Shown here piece after piece: positions 8,936-17,237 of a DNA stretch of 64,000 nt. The notes beneath the pieces are model-generated. The model was not told the DNA's origin, searched no databases, and was given only the letters and a program-made list of their open reading frames with translations. Each line of letters starts with the position of its first letter. Position 1 is the first letter of the stretch. Location of the stretch: contig NZ_CP084528.1 in NCBI RefSeq assembly GCF_020410745.1, positions 2,418,001 to 2,482,000 on the forward strand. Reading direction: 5' to 3'. Origin of the DNA: Kaistella polysaccharea. Lineage in GTDB: Bacteria > Bacteroidota > Bacteroidia > Flavobacteriales > Weeksellaceae. The translations under genes and the position numbers were made by a program.

Positions 8936-9838
8936 ATGATTTTTACAAAACCACAAACTCTTAAATCCATTTCAGAAATTATTGGCGCTAAAATAATTGG
9001 TGACGAAAATTTACCTGTTCTGGGAACCAATGAAATTCATCGGGTAAAAAGTGGGGAAATTGTTTTTGTAAATCATCCGAAATATTACGATAAAGCCCTC
9101 AATTCTGCCGCAACGATTATTTTAATTGATAAAGAAGTTGATTGTCCGCAAGGAAAAGGCCTGTTGATTTCCGATGATCCTTTCCGCGATTTTAATAGAA
9201 TCAATACGCACTTTACAAAGATTATCCATTTCGGCGAAACCCTTCACGAATTAGAAGTCGGTGACAGAACGCAGATTCATTCTTCCGTAGTGATCGGCAA
9301 TAATGTGAAAATCGGAAATGACTGTATTATTTATCCTAATGTAGTGATTGGAGATCGAACGGTAATTGGCGACAACGTCATCATTCAGTCCAACACGGTT
9401 TTAGGCGGCGATGCCTTTTATTACAGAAAACTGGACGGAAATTATGACCGTTTAATTTCAGTTGGAAATGTCATCATTGAAAATAATGTGGAAATCGGAA
9501 ACAACTGTACCATCGATCGCGGCGTTACAGACTCCACCATCATTGGTGAAGGGTCAGTTTTAGACAATCTGATCCAGATCGGTCATGATACAACTATCGG
9601 AAAAAGATGTCTCATCGCCTCCCAAACCGGAATCGCAGGATGTTGCATTATCGAAGATGAGGTGACTATTTGGGGACAGGTCGGTATGGCGTCTGGTGTA
9701 AGAGTAGAATCGGGTACGGTACTTTTAGCAAAATGCGGTGTAAATCGGGATCTTAAAAAGGGAACTTATTTTGGATCTATAGCAGAAGAATTTAAGCAGT
9801 ATCTGCGCAAGGAAATCAAACTCAAAAATTTGAAATAA
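8936..9838 (+). CDS. LpxD-like acyltransferase paralogue
   Basis: 300 residues, shorter than the first LpxD (343). The N-terminal domain (LKSISEIIGAKIIGDENLPV) and the hexapeptide helix from about residue 100 follow LpxD, including LIQIGHDTTIGKRCLIASQ with a histidine where LpxD has its catalytic one. The C-terminal helical extension is reduced. It may acylate the same pathway intermediate with different chain choice, or act on another UDP-sugar; the sequence does not decide. The family is clear, the exact substrate is inference from location. Confidence 0.75.
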   Translation: MIFTKPQTLKSISEIIGAKIIGDENLPVLGTNEIHRVKSGEIVFVNHPKYYDKALNSAATIILIDKEVDCPQGKGLLISDDPFRDFNRINTHFTKIIHFGETLHELEVGDRTQIHSSVVIGNNVKIGNDCIIYPNVVIGDRTVIGDNVIIQSNTVLGGDAFYYRKLDGNYDRLISVGNVIIENNVEIGNNCTIDRGVTDSTIIGEGSVLDNLIQIGHDTTIGKRCLIASQTGIAGCCIIEDEVTIWGQVGMASGVRVESGTVLLAKCGVNRDLKKGTYFGSIAEEFKQYLRKEIKLKNLK

Positions 9839-9919
9839 CGCTTTCTGTTCCTCTTTAATTCAATAATTATTGAGTAATTTTGTAAGCATTAAAATTAAAA
9901 TAAATTTAAAAAATAAAAG

Positions 9920-10792
9920 ATGTCAGTATTAGTAAACAAAGATTCTAAAGTAATCGTACAGGGTTTTACCGGAAACGAAGGAACTTTCCATGCAGGTCAA
10001 ATGATTGAATACGGAACCAACGTTGTAGGTGGAGTTACGCCAGGAAAAGGTGGATCTGAACATTTAGGAAAACCAGTATTTAATACGGTTGCAGATGCAG
10101 TAGAAAAAGCGGGAGCTAATGTGAGTATTATTTTCGTACCGCCAGCATTCGCGGCTGATGCGATTATGGAAGCTGCAGAAGCTGGAATCAAAGTAATTGT
10201 ATGTATTACGGAAGGAATTCCGGTTGAAGATATGGTGAAGGTAAAAGCGTACCTTGCTGACAAAGATAGCAGATTGATCGGACCAAACTGTCCGGGAATT
10301 ATTACTTCTGATGAAGCGAAAATAGGTATTATGCCAGGTTTCGTTTTCAAAAAAGGGAAAGTAGGAATCGTTTCAAAATCAGGAACTTTAACTTACGAAG
10401 CTGCTGACCAGGTTGTAAAAGCAGGTTATGGAGTTTCTACGGCGATCGGAATTGGTGGTGATCCAATTATCGGAACGACTACAAAAGAAGCTTTGGAACT
10501 TTTTATTAATGATCCAGAAACTGAAGCGGTAGTGATGATCGGTGAAATCGGTGGTAACTTAGAAGCTGAAGCTGCAAGATGGTACAAAGAAAGTGGTTCT
10601 AAAAAACCAGTTGTAGGATTTATCGCGGGACAAACTGCACCAAAAGGAAGAACAATGGGGCACGCAGGTGCGATCGTTGGCGGCGATGAAGATACTGCTC
10701 AAGCTAAAATGGCTATTATGAGAGAAAACGGAATCAACGTTGTAGATTCTCCAGCAGAAATCGGCGCAACGGTAGCGAAAGTTTTAGGATAA
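9920..10792 (+). CDS. sucD: Succinyl-CoA synthetase (ADP-forming) alpha subunit
   Basis: 290 residues, full length. It forms succinate and ATP from succinyl-CoA in the TCA cycle together with the beta subunit SucC, which is not adjacent here. The N-terminal CoA-binding Rossmann part has [18 protein letters not shown], followed by GVTPGKGG and GPNCPGII; the phosphohistidine loop is [10 protein letters not shown] near residue 247. A TAATTTTG box lies at 9875-9882, 37 bases before the ATG, without a clear -33 element. Confidence 0.95.
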   Translation: MSVLVNKDSKVIVQGFTGNEGTFHAGQMIEYGTNVVGGVTPGKGGSEHLGKPVFNTVADAVEKAGANVSIIFVPPAFAADAIMEAAEAGIKVIVCITEGIPVEDMVKVKAYLADKDSRLIGPNCPGIITSDEAKIGIMPGFVFKKGKVGIVSKSGTLTYEAADQVVKAGYGVSTAIGIGGDPIIGTTTKEALELFINDPETEAVVMIGEIGGNLEAEAARWYKESGSKKPVVGFIAGQTAPKGRTMGHAGAIVGGDEDTAQAKMAIMRENGINVVDSPAEIGATVAKVLG

Positions 10793-10811
10793 GACACAAA
10801 AGACAAGTGGT

Positions 10812-11486
10812 ATGAAAAGAATAATTTTAACTTCGGCATTGGTTGCTTCTGTTGCATTGTCCGCTCAGATCGATTTGAGCAGTACGCGTTTCGGTGTAAC
10901 TGGTGGCGCGACTTATTCCCGTGTGACGAATGCACATAATCCTTCTGGACCCCTGTTTTCGGGGTACGGTGGAGTACTGGCCTTAATTCCCGTCGACAAT
11001 AATGATCAGTTTTTTTTACAGCCTGGCGTAGAATACTTAGGTGCGGGCGAATCTGGACGAAATAAAGACTTCAAAGGAGCCAGCGGATATGACGCGGTTT
11101 ATGCGAATAACTATATTAGCGTTCCGATTTATTTTAAAGCTTACTTTTCTGAAGCTGAATCTGAGTTTTTCGCAATGGCAGGTCCGAAATTTAATTTTTT
11201 GGTGAGTCAAAAGACGACAGATCTCCCCTCATCGAGACCTTATTATGCTGTTGATCAATTACCGGAATACCCTGGTGTAAACGGTAAAGCAAGTAGTTTT
11301 AATATGGCAGTTGGTTTTGGACTTGGATTTTCTTATCTAAGAAGACTTGAAATTACAGCACGCTATGATTTAGGACTTACAAATACTTATAAAGGATTGA
11401 TGAACGAGCCCGGAACAGATCCGAGTATCGCGAAGAAGAAATCTGAACAGGTTTTAAGCGTGGGATTAAGCTATATCTTTAACTAA
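10812..11486 (+). CDS. Outer-membrane beta-barrel protein (porin family)
   Basis: 224 residues. A signal peptide (MKRIILTSALVASVALSAQ) is followed by alternating aromatic and polar strands (FGVTGGATYSRV, FFLQPGVEYLG, ISVPIYFKAYF, FFAMAGPKFNF, LEITARYDLGLTN) and ends in a strand finishing LSVGLSYIFN, a C-terminal aromatic residue as expected for Bam-inserted barrels. Related short barrels (PorT-like / outer-membrane beta-barrel families) abound in Bacteroidetes; the specific role is unknown. It starts 19 bases after sucD and is followed by a long hairpin repeat and a terminator. Confidence 0.75.
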   Translation: MKRIILTSALVASVALSAQIDLSSTRFGVTGGATYSRVTNAHNPSGPLFSGYGGVLALIPVDNNDQFFLQPGVEYLGAGESGRNKDFKGASGYDAVYANNYISVPIYFKAYFSEAESEFFAMAGPKFNFLVSQKTTDLPSSRPYYAVDQLPEYPGVNGKASSFNMAVGFGLGFSYLRRLEITARYDLGLTNTYKGLMNEPGTDPSIAKKKSEQVLSVGLSYIFN

Positions 11487-11513
11487 AATTTGGGCGTTAA
11501 ATTGACCTTTTTT

Positions 11514-11592
11514 TAGGAGCCGGGAACCTGCTTTCAACTCTATCTTTTGCTCCGCTGCGCTGCGCAAAAGGATGCCGTTTCAATCAGGGCTA
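11514..11592 (+). repeat. Dispersed hairpin repeat, copy 1
   Basis: Conserved ends TTTTAGGAGC.. and ..CAATCAGGGCTA enclose a variable hairpin (ATCTTTTGC .. GCAAAAGGAT). The 5' block shares 24 identical bases with copy 2 at 15602-15714; copy 3 lies inverted at 63651-63756. Function unknown; all three lie beyond or between genes. Confidence 0.7.
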
Positions 11593-11627
11593 GAGATTAG
11601 TTCTACATCAAACAAATCAATTACTAT

Positions 11628-11665
11628 AAAAAATTCCATCAATTTATTTTGATGGAATTTTTATT
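11628..11665 (+). terminator. Terminator hairpin, left copy of a duplicated stem
   Basis: A perfect 14-bp stem containing AAATTCCATCAA/TTGATGGAATTT (11629-11642 with 11649-11662) runs into T-rich sequence. It probably ends the sucD or outer-membrane-protein transcript. The same stem recurs at 13191-13223. Confidence 0.65.
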
Positions 11666-11690
11666 TTGGGAAAATTAGGCGTTTAATCGG

Positions 11691-12070
11691 CAAATTCTTT
11701 TTAAAGACGAATAATTTTTCTACAACTTTGAAAACATTGGCGCTCGCTTCACTCGCGCTCTTTCAAATTTCCAAAAACTTGCAGTTTTACCGGCGAATAT
11801 TTTTTACCACGAATATTTTTTCTATAGCTTTGAAAACATTGACGCTCGCTTCGCTCGCGCTTTTTCAAATTTCCAAAAACTTGCAGTTTTACCGGCAAAT
11901 TTTTTTTAAAGATGAAAATTTTTCTACAACTTTGAAAACATTGACGCTCGCTTCGCTCGCGCTTTTTCAAATTTCCAAAAACTTGCAGTCTTACCGGCAA
12001 ATTTTTTTTAAAGATGAAAATTTTTCTACAACTTTGAAAACATTGACGCTCGCTTCGCTCGCGCTCTTTC
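11691..12070. repeat. 102-bp tandem repeat, about 3.7 units
   Basis: Four copies of a 102-bp unit with the shared word GAAAACATTG starting at 11730, 11832, 11934 and 12036, an exact period. Units 3 and 4 are nearly identical; unit 1 is most diverged. Each carries a GC-rich near-palindrome built on CGCTCGCTTCGCTCGCG inside very AT-rich sequence. Because 102 is divisible by three, frames stay open on both strands, giving a false impression of a gene. No sign of real coding. Confidence 0.85.
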
Positions 12071-12185
12071 CTACTTTCTTAATATTACACGTCAAAAGAA
12101 AGTTTGCTTTATCACAACTCGCGGAAACATCCGATATTTGCTCATACTTGAGACCCAATTAACCAACTGAAATTTCACTTTATTA

Positions 12186-13076
12186 ATGAAAAAATTAATA
12201 ATAGTATTTTTTTTAATATCCAGTTTTATGTTCTCTCAAGAATATTTTTTCTTGGATAGTTTAAAAACAGAATTTAAAGTAAATAAATACACTTTAGAAA
12301 CTAAGGACTTGTATAACATCAATAAAAATATTGATGTATTTAATGTATTTATATCAAAAAATAATATTTTGCTGTTGTCCGTTTTGCCCGATTTAGACGA
12401 AAAGATATTACCTGGCTTAGACGAAAGAGGTAACAATTGGAAGGTAATAGATTCAGCTGATTTTAAGAACCAAATAATTTCAAACAGTAAACTTCGTACC
12501 TTAATTTTTGATTGGAAAACTGAAAATAAACCTGAAAATAAAACGCTAAAATATAAAATCATAAAAAGGTTAAACGGTCAATATTATGTTTCAAAATTTT
12601 GCTTAACAGAATTTTTCAGTATTTCAAAACTTAAATCCCCACTAATAACTTCTTATGGAACTATTAATACAGAGGAAAAAAAAGTGACTATAAGAGAAAT
12701 GCAGAGAAGCTTGAAAGAACAGTTACCAAATGAAGATTTTATAATGGATATTAGAAATAATAGCCCTATCAGATATATTGATAATACATTTGTTTTCAGA
12801 AACTATTTGTCAAAAGAATTAAATGTTAATGGTTTTAAAGCCTTTCAATTTTGGACTTTTGATGGTTGGTGGGGACATGATGGATATAATGAATATAGAG
12901 GAATTGATAGATTCGTATATATCCCAGAGAAAGGAATTGTTGGTGGATCTTACGATTTTTACTTCAGATGGAGACCCAAAATTTCCAGCACTAATTATTT
13001 TACGGTCTCTACTGAAAAATTATGGAACAATATTATTAATGAAAAAGTAATGATTGCTCAGGAATTGTTGCATTAA
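12186..13076 (+). CDS. Exported protein of unknown function
   Basis: 296 residues that I do not recognise. A signal peptide (MKKLIIVFFLISSFMFSQ) ends in the SQ junction common in flavobacterial exported proteins; there is no lipobox. The mature part is rich in Asn, Lys, Ile and aromatic residues (for example FWTFDGWWGHDGYNEY near 220). Codon use is much more AT-rich than in the neighbouring sucD and ABC genes. It sits alone between a 102-bp tandem repeat and a terminator-like hairpin, bracketed by two copies of the same hairpin stem, which suggests an acquired or recently moved block. Confidence 0.7.
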   Translation: MKKLIIVFFLISSFMFSQEYFFLDSLKTEFKVNKYTLETKDLYNINKNIDVFNVFISKNNILLLSVLPDLDEKILPGLDERGNNWKVIDSADFKNQIISNSKLRTLIFDWKTENKPENKTLKYKIIKRLNGQYYVSKFCLTEFFSISKLKSPLITSYGTINTEEKKVTIREMQRSLKEQLPNEDFIMDIRNNSPIRYIDNTFVFRNYLSKELNVNGFKAFQFWTFDGWWGHDGYNEYRGIDRFVYIPEKGIVGGSYDFYFRWRPKISSTNYFTVSTEKLWNNIINEKVMIAQELLH

Positions 13077-13187
13077 TCTCACCAGAACTTTTTTACGCCT
13101 AAAATTGTTAATTTTTTGACCTTTAAATTAGCAAGTATTTGGTTGGAAGTTTTCGAGCCTGCGCTTTATTTTCCGGAAATTATGATT

Positions 13188-13226
13188 GAAAAAAATTCCA
13201 TCAATGAAAATTGATGGAATTTTACT
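13188..13226. terminator. Terminator hairpin, right copy of the duplicated stem
   Basis: The stem AAAATTCCATCAAT (about 13192-13205) pairs with 13210-13223. A run of A before it and T after it allow use in both directions: for the orphan gene on the plus strand and the ABC permease on the minus strand. The stem sequence is the same as at 11628-11665. Confidence 0.65.
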
Positions 13227-13261
13227 TTTTTACAAAAATTTGCATTTAGAGCGGTAATTTT

Positions 13262-14578
13262 CTAACTTCTAATCCATTTCCAAAGTTCCTTAGCACTCGC
13301 TTTATTCCCGTACATTAAAATTCCCACACGATATACTTTCGCCGCAATATAAACCATTAACAATGTTGAAAGTAAAAGCAGCAATACAGAAACCAAAATC
13401 TGCCACATCGGAACTCCAAAAGGAATTCTCGCAATCATGGCAACTGGCGAAGTAAATGGAATCATCGACAACCAGAACCCGAGCGGTCCTTCCGGATTAT
13501 TCATAATGGTGAAACTGCCGTACATTCCCAACATTAGGGGAATAATAGCAAATAAGGTAAACTGCTGTGTTTCGGTTTCGTTGTCTACAGCCGACCCGAT
13601 GGCCGCATACATTGAACTGTAAAAAATATATCCCAATAAAAAGAAAATAATAAATACACCGATGATTACGGGAACATTCATATCTAAAAGAATATGGGAA
13701 ACTTCGCCGGCAGTTTGTTTAAAATCAAATTTCTGAATCATTTCCGCAGACTGTTCACCACCTGGAATTTGATTTTTCATTGCGCCCAATCCTGTATTTA
13801 AAAATAAGGCGCCTAAAACTGCCATCGTAATCCAAATACTAAATTGCGTTAAAGCCACCAGAGTAACACCCAAAATTTTACCCATCATCAACTCAAATGG
13901 TTTTACGGAAGAAATAATGATTTCTACCACGCGGTTATTTTTTTCTTCTAATACGCTGCGCATTACGCGAACACCGTAAATAATGATAAACATAAAAACT
14001 GCGTACATAAGAACCATCGCAAGGCCAGATTTTACTCCGAAAGAAAGATCGCTGTCGGAACTTATATTATCGACAACATTTTTGGTATTGAGGTCAAAAT
14101 TCTTTTCCAGATCAGTCATTTGATCTTCAGAAATGCCAAGTGTTTTTATTTTTTCTTTCCGAATTATTTTTGATAAATCCGAGGCGACACTTGATTTCGT
14201 ATCAAAACCAATTTTTTTATTGATCAGCAGTTTGGTGTCTTTTTGGAGCTGCTCATAATTGTTATTTTGGAGCGCGGGAATAACCAACAAACCTTCAATA
14301 CCATCCATGTCCTTTAAAGTGGCTTCTAGCGCGCGCTCGTTTTCGGCCGGTACAAATACATATTTAATCTGAGCGTTACCTTTCAGATTGTTTACAAAAA
14401 GTCCGCTTTTATCAACCACGTTAAACGTGCTGGACGTTTCATTGGCTTTGAACATAAAAGCGATCAAAAGGCCAAAACCAATCATTAAAACCGGACCTAA
14501 AAGCGTCAGAATGACAAAAGACTTTTTCTTAACCTGCGTTAAATATTCTCTTTTGGTGATCAGAAATATATTTCTCAT
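13262..14578 (-). CDS. ABC-2 type transporter permease (NatB-like)
   Basis: 438 residues. One N-terminal membrane segment (about 19-41) is followed by a large extracytoplasmic domain (about 42-180), then a bundle of five or so segments (about 183-420), the layout of NatB/ABC-2 exporters. The motif VMRSVLEEKNNRVVEIIISS is typical of this permease family. It is encoded 28 bases after the ATPase gene and pairs with it as an exporter. The substrate cannot be inferred; NatAB relatives export sodium or drugs, but many homologues are uncharacterised. Confidence 0.87.
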   Translation of the reverse strand: MRNIFLITKREYLTQVKKKSFVILTLLGPVLMIGFGLLIAFMFKANETSSTFNVVDKSGLFVNNLKGNAQIKYVFVPAENERALEATLKDMDGIEGLLVIPALQNNNYEQLQKDTKLLINKKIGFDTKSSVASDLSKIIRKEKIKTLGISEDQMTDLEKNFDLNTKNVVDNISSDSDLSFGVKSGLAMVLMYAVFMFIIIYGVRVMRSVLEEKNNRVVEIIISSVKPFELMMGKILGVTLVALTQFSIWITMAVLGALFLNTGLGAMKNQIPGGEQSAEMIQKFDFKQTAGEVSHILLDMNVPVIIGVFIIFFLLGYIFYSSMYAAIGSAVDNETETQQFTLFAIIPLMLGMYGSFTIMNNPEGPLGFWLSMIPFTSPVAMIARIPFGVPMWQILVSVLLLLLSTLLMVYIAAKVYRVGILMYGNKASAKELWKWIRS

Positions 14579-14606
14579 GAAATTTTTTATTATAATTTAG
14601 AGCAGT

Positions 14607-15536
14607 TTAGAGAACCAGTTCGGTTTTTTGATTTCCACTGACGGCATTAATGAAAACTTCGTTCATACTCGGAATCTTTTCATCAAAAGACCGGATTTTA
14701 CCAACTTTCATTAATTCATTTAAAAGCAAATGCTGATCGCTGTCGTTTTTTAAATCAAAAGAAATCAATTCATTTTCCGTGGAATAATGATGGATTTCAA
14801 ATTGTTTTTTAAATTCTTCAAAACGCTCAGAATCAATATCGGCAAGTGTTACATTAAAAATATTCTTCTTAAACTGTTCGCGAACATCAAACACTTTTCC
14901 GTCTAAAACTTTGCGCGCTTGATTAATCAGTGCCACATAATCGCACATTTCCTCAACACTTTCCATGCGGTGTGTAGAAAGAATAATCGTAGTTCCGTTT
15001 TTCTTTAAATTTAGGATCTGATCTTTGATCATATTCGCATTTACAGGATCAAAACCAGAAAATGGTTCATCTAAAATCAGCAATTTTGGGCGGTGCAAAA
15101 CGGTCACCACAAACTGTATTTTCTGCGCCATTCCTTTTGAAAGTTCGCTTAGCTTTTTCTTCCACCACTGATCGATCTCCAATTGTTCAAACCAATATTT
15201 TGCCTCTTTCAGCGCATCATTTTTGGTCATTCCTTTCAGCTCTCCGAAGTATAGCAGCTGGTCGCCCACAGTCATATTTTTGTACAAACCCCGTTCTTCC
15301 GGCATATAACCGATTTGTCGGATATGTTCGGGATTCAGTTTTTGGTTGTTGATAAAAACGTCGCCAGAATCGGCCTGTGTAATCTGGTTAATAATCCGGA
15401 TAAAAGTTGTTTTTCCTGCACCATTCGGACCCAAAAGTCCATAAATACTGCCTTCCGGTACGTTTATAGAGAAATCCTCCAACGCCAATTTCCTACCAGC
15501 GTTATAGGTTTTAGTTACATTTTCTGCTCTCAGCAT
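14607..15536 (-). CDS. ABC transporter ATP-binding protein (NatA-like)
   Basis: 309 residues, first gene of a two-gene unit with the ABC-2 permease. It has Walker A GPNGAGKTT (about residues 36-44), a signature in variant form LSKGMAQKIQ, Walker B LLILDEPFSGFDP and the switch histidine in STHRMESVEE. The C-terminal extension (about 215-309), including FNVTLADIDSERFEEF, is typical of NatA-type ATPases with a DUF4162-like tail. It powers export through the partner at 13262-14578. Confidence 0.92.
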   Translation of the reverse strand: MLRAENVTKTYNAGRKLALEDFSINVPEGSIYGLLGPNGAGKTTFIRIINQITQADSGDVFINNQKLNPEHIRQIGYMPEERGLYKNMTVGDQLLYFGELKGMTKNDALKEAKYWFEQLEIDQWWKKKLSELSKGMAQKIQFVVTVLHRPKLLILDEPFSGFDPVNANMIKDQILNLKKNGTTIILSTHRMESVEEMCDYVALINQARKVLDGKVFDVREQFKKNIFNVTLADIDSERFEEFKKQFEIHHYSTENELISFDLKNDSDQHLLLNELMKVGKIRSFDEKIPSMNEVFINAVSGNQKTELVL

Positions 15537-15601
15537 CTCAACAAGTTTAGGTGATTAGTCCTTTAAAGACGCGAAAAGTTACTGAAATTAACATAAATAT
15601 T

Positions 15602-15714
15602 TAGGAGCCGGGAACCTGCTTTCACTACTCGCTTTTTTAGAGATTTCTGCCACGGCTTTTTGCCACCACAAAAATCTCTAAAAAGAGCTCAAACAGGCCG
15701 TTCAATCAGGGCTA
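15602..15714 (+). repeat. Dispersed hairpin repeat, copy 2
   Basis: It has the same 5' block as copy 1 (TTAGGAGCCGGGAACC..) and the same 3' block (GCCGTTCAATCAGGGCTA), but a different and longer hairpin inside (CTTTTTTAGAGATTT pairing with AAATCTCTAAAAAG). It lies between the ABC ATPase start and the dusB terminator. Confidence 0.7.
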
Positions 15715-15777
15715 TGTTTTGCGTTAAATCAAGAATTTCGTATTTCAGTCGATACAGAATTTTTTGAGCTGACCATA

Positions 15778-15808
15778 ATTAAAAAAAGCCAAATCTTAAC
15801 TTGGCTCT
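15778..15808 (-). terminator. Terminator of dusB (minus strand)
   Basis: The AGCCAA/TTGGCT stem (15787-15792 with 15801-15806) is followed on the minus strand by seven T. It lies 25 bases past the dusB stop codon. Confidence 0.65.
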
Positions 15809-15832
15809 TTCTACTTTTTACTAGGCTCTTAT

Positions 15833-16828
15833 CTAATTTACAAATTCAAAATCTTTATAAAACGCATCAGCTTCTGCAATCACGCCATCCATTTCTTCTA
15901 AAGTAAAAACCTCCAAAAACTTTCGTCGGAAATCTTTAAAATGCGGAATACCACGGAAATAATTTCCGTAATGTTGTCGCATTTCTATTAAACCTAATCG
16001 TTCGCCTTTCCAGTCTTTGCTCCATTCCGCATGTTGACGTACGGCTTCTAATCTTTGTGTAATTGTAGGTTCCGGAAGTACTTCTCCGGTTGCAAAGAAA
16101 TGTTTCACTTCATTGAAAATCCAAGGATAACCAATCGCGCCGCGGCCAATCATAATCCCGTCGCAATCATATTTGTTTTTATATTCCCAAGCTTTTTGCG
16201 CCGAGTCGATATCGCCATTTCCAAAAATAGGAATTTCAATATTTGGATTATTTTTAACGGCGTGAATGTAATTCCAGTCCGCTTCGCCTTTGTACATTTG
16301 AGCGCGTGTTCTGGCGTGAATAGTCAACGCTTTTACACCAACTTCCTGTAATCTTTCGGCAACTTCCATAATATTGATGCTTTCGGTATCCCAACCCAAA
16401 CGGGTTTTCACCGTCACCGGAAGATGTGTAGAATTAACAACCGCTTTTGTCAAGCGAATCATCAGATCAATATCTTTCAAAACTCCTGCACCTGCGCCTT
16501 TGCAAACCACTTTTTTTACCGGGCAGCCAAAATTAATATCCACGATATCAGGATTTACGGCTTCTACAATTTTTGCAGAAAGAGCCATCGCTTCTTCATC
16601 TCCACCAAAGATCTGAATTCCGACAGGTCTCTCGTAATCGAAAATATCGAGTTTTTTCATGCTTTTCATGGCATCTCGAATTAGTCCTTCCGAAGAAATA
16701 AATTCCGAATACATCATATCTGCACCGTGCATTTTACATAATTTTCGAAAAGGCGGATCCGACACATCTTCCATTGGTGCAAGAAGCAACGGAAATTCGG
16801 GCAGCGATATATTGCCGATTTTTATCAT
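15833..16828 (-). CDS. dusB: tRNA-dihydrouridine synthase
   Basis: 331 residues, a TIM-barrel FMN enzyme reducing uridines in the tRNA D-loop. The N-terminal LLAPMEDVSDPPFR, the catalytic cysteine segment NFGCPVKKVVCKGAGAG, VKTRLGWD, IHARTRAQMYKGEADW and IPIFGNGDI are all DusB-type. A TATCTTTG box (plus-strand 16833-16840) ends only four bases before the ATG, suggesting a leaderless or very short leader transcript. Confidence 0.92.
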   Translation of the reverse strand: MIKIGNISLPEFPLLLAPMEDVSDPPFRKLCKMHGADMMYSEFISSEGLIRDAMKSMKKLDIFDYERPVGIQIFGGDEEAMALSAKIVEAVNPDIVDINFGCPVKKVVCKGAGAGVLKDIDLMIRLTKAVVNSTHLPVTVKTRLGWDTESINIMEVAERLQEVGVKALTIHARTRAQMYKGEADWNYIHAVKNNPNIEIPIFGNGDIDSAQKAWEYKNKYDCDGIMIGRGAIGYPWIFNEVKHFFATGEVLPEPTITQRLEAVRQHAEWSKDWKGERLGLIEMRQHYGNYFRGIPHFKDFRRKFLEVFTLEEMDGVIAEADAFYKDFEFVN

Positions 16829-16919
16829 GGTGCAAAGATATTAATTATGAAAATAAAAAATGAAAAACAAAATTCCACAAAATTGGGCGGGAAAACAGCG
16901 AAATATTTTGTTTTAAAAA

Positions 16920-17123
16920 TTAATCAAAATCGTGGTGCGTGTCATCTTTAGAATTCCTGTATACAAACCACATTCCTATGGTTAAGCCGATAACGCCAGC
17001 AAGTGCGGTCATTAGCGCGCGTTCTATTTTATCAGGTTGAGTGTTTCCGATATAATTAAAGAGAAATAAGATAATGAAAGTGATTGCAGCAATGACCGCA
17101 AATTTTGTACTTTTTATATTCAT
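16920..17123 (-). CDS. Small two-helix membrane protein
   Basis: 67 residues with two predicted membrane helices (about 8-25 and 38-55) and a charged tail DDTHHDFD. I do not recognise a family. It lies between dusB and the thioredoxin-fold gene on the same strand, with gaps of about 90-115 bases. Coding is supported by a clean ATG, the hydrophobic pattern and codon use like its neighbours. Confidence 0.6.
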   Translation of the reverse strand: MNIKSTKFAVIAAITFIILFLFNYIGNTQPDKIERALMTALAGVIGLTIGMWFVYRNSKDDTHHDFD

Positions 17124-17237
17124 AGATAATTTTTATGAAGATCGGTCCGAAATTTAAAGTAGAATTTATTCTGTGGAGAAATTAATCGGAGGTAGAAAAT
17201 TTTTTACCAAATAATTTTGGAATAAAAATATTAAATT

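Noticed and set aside
11728-12162. 144-codon open frame with 34-residue repeats, and its minus-strand counterpart at 11749-12000
   Set aside because: Both are open only because the DNA repeat unit is 102 bp, a multiple of three. There is no signal, no family and no plausible promoter. Treated as a DNA repeat.
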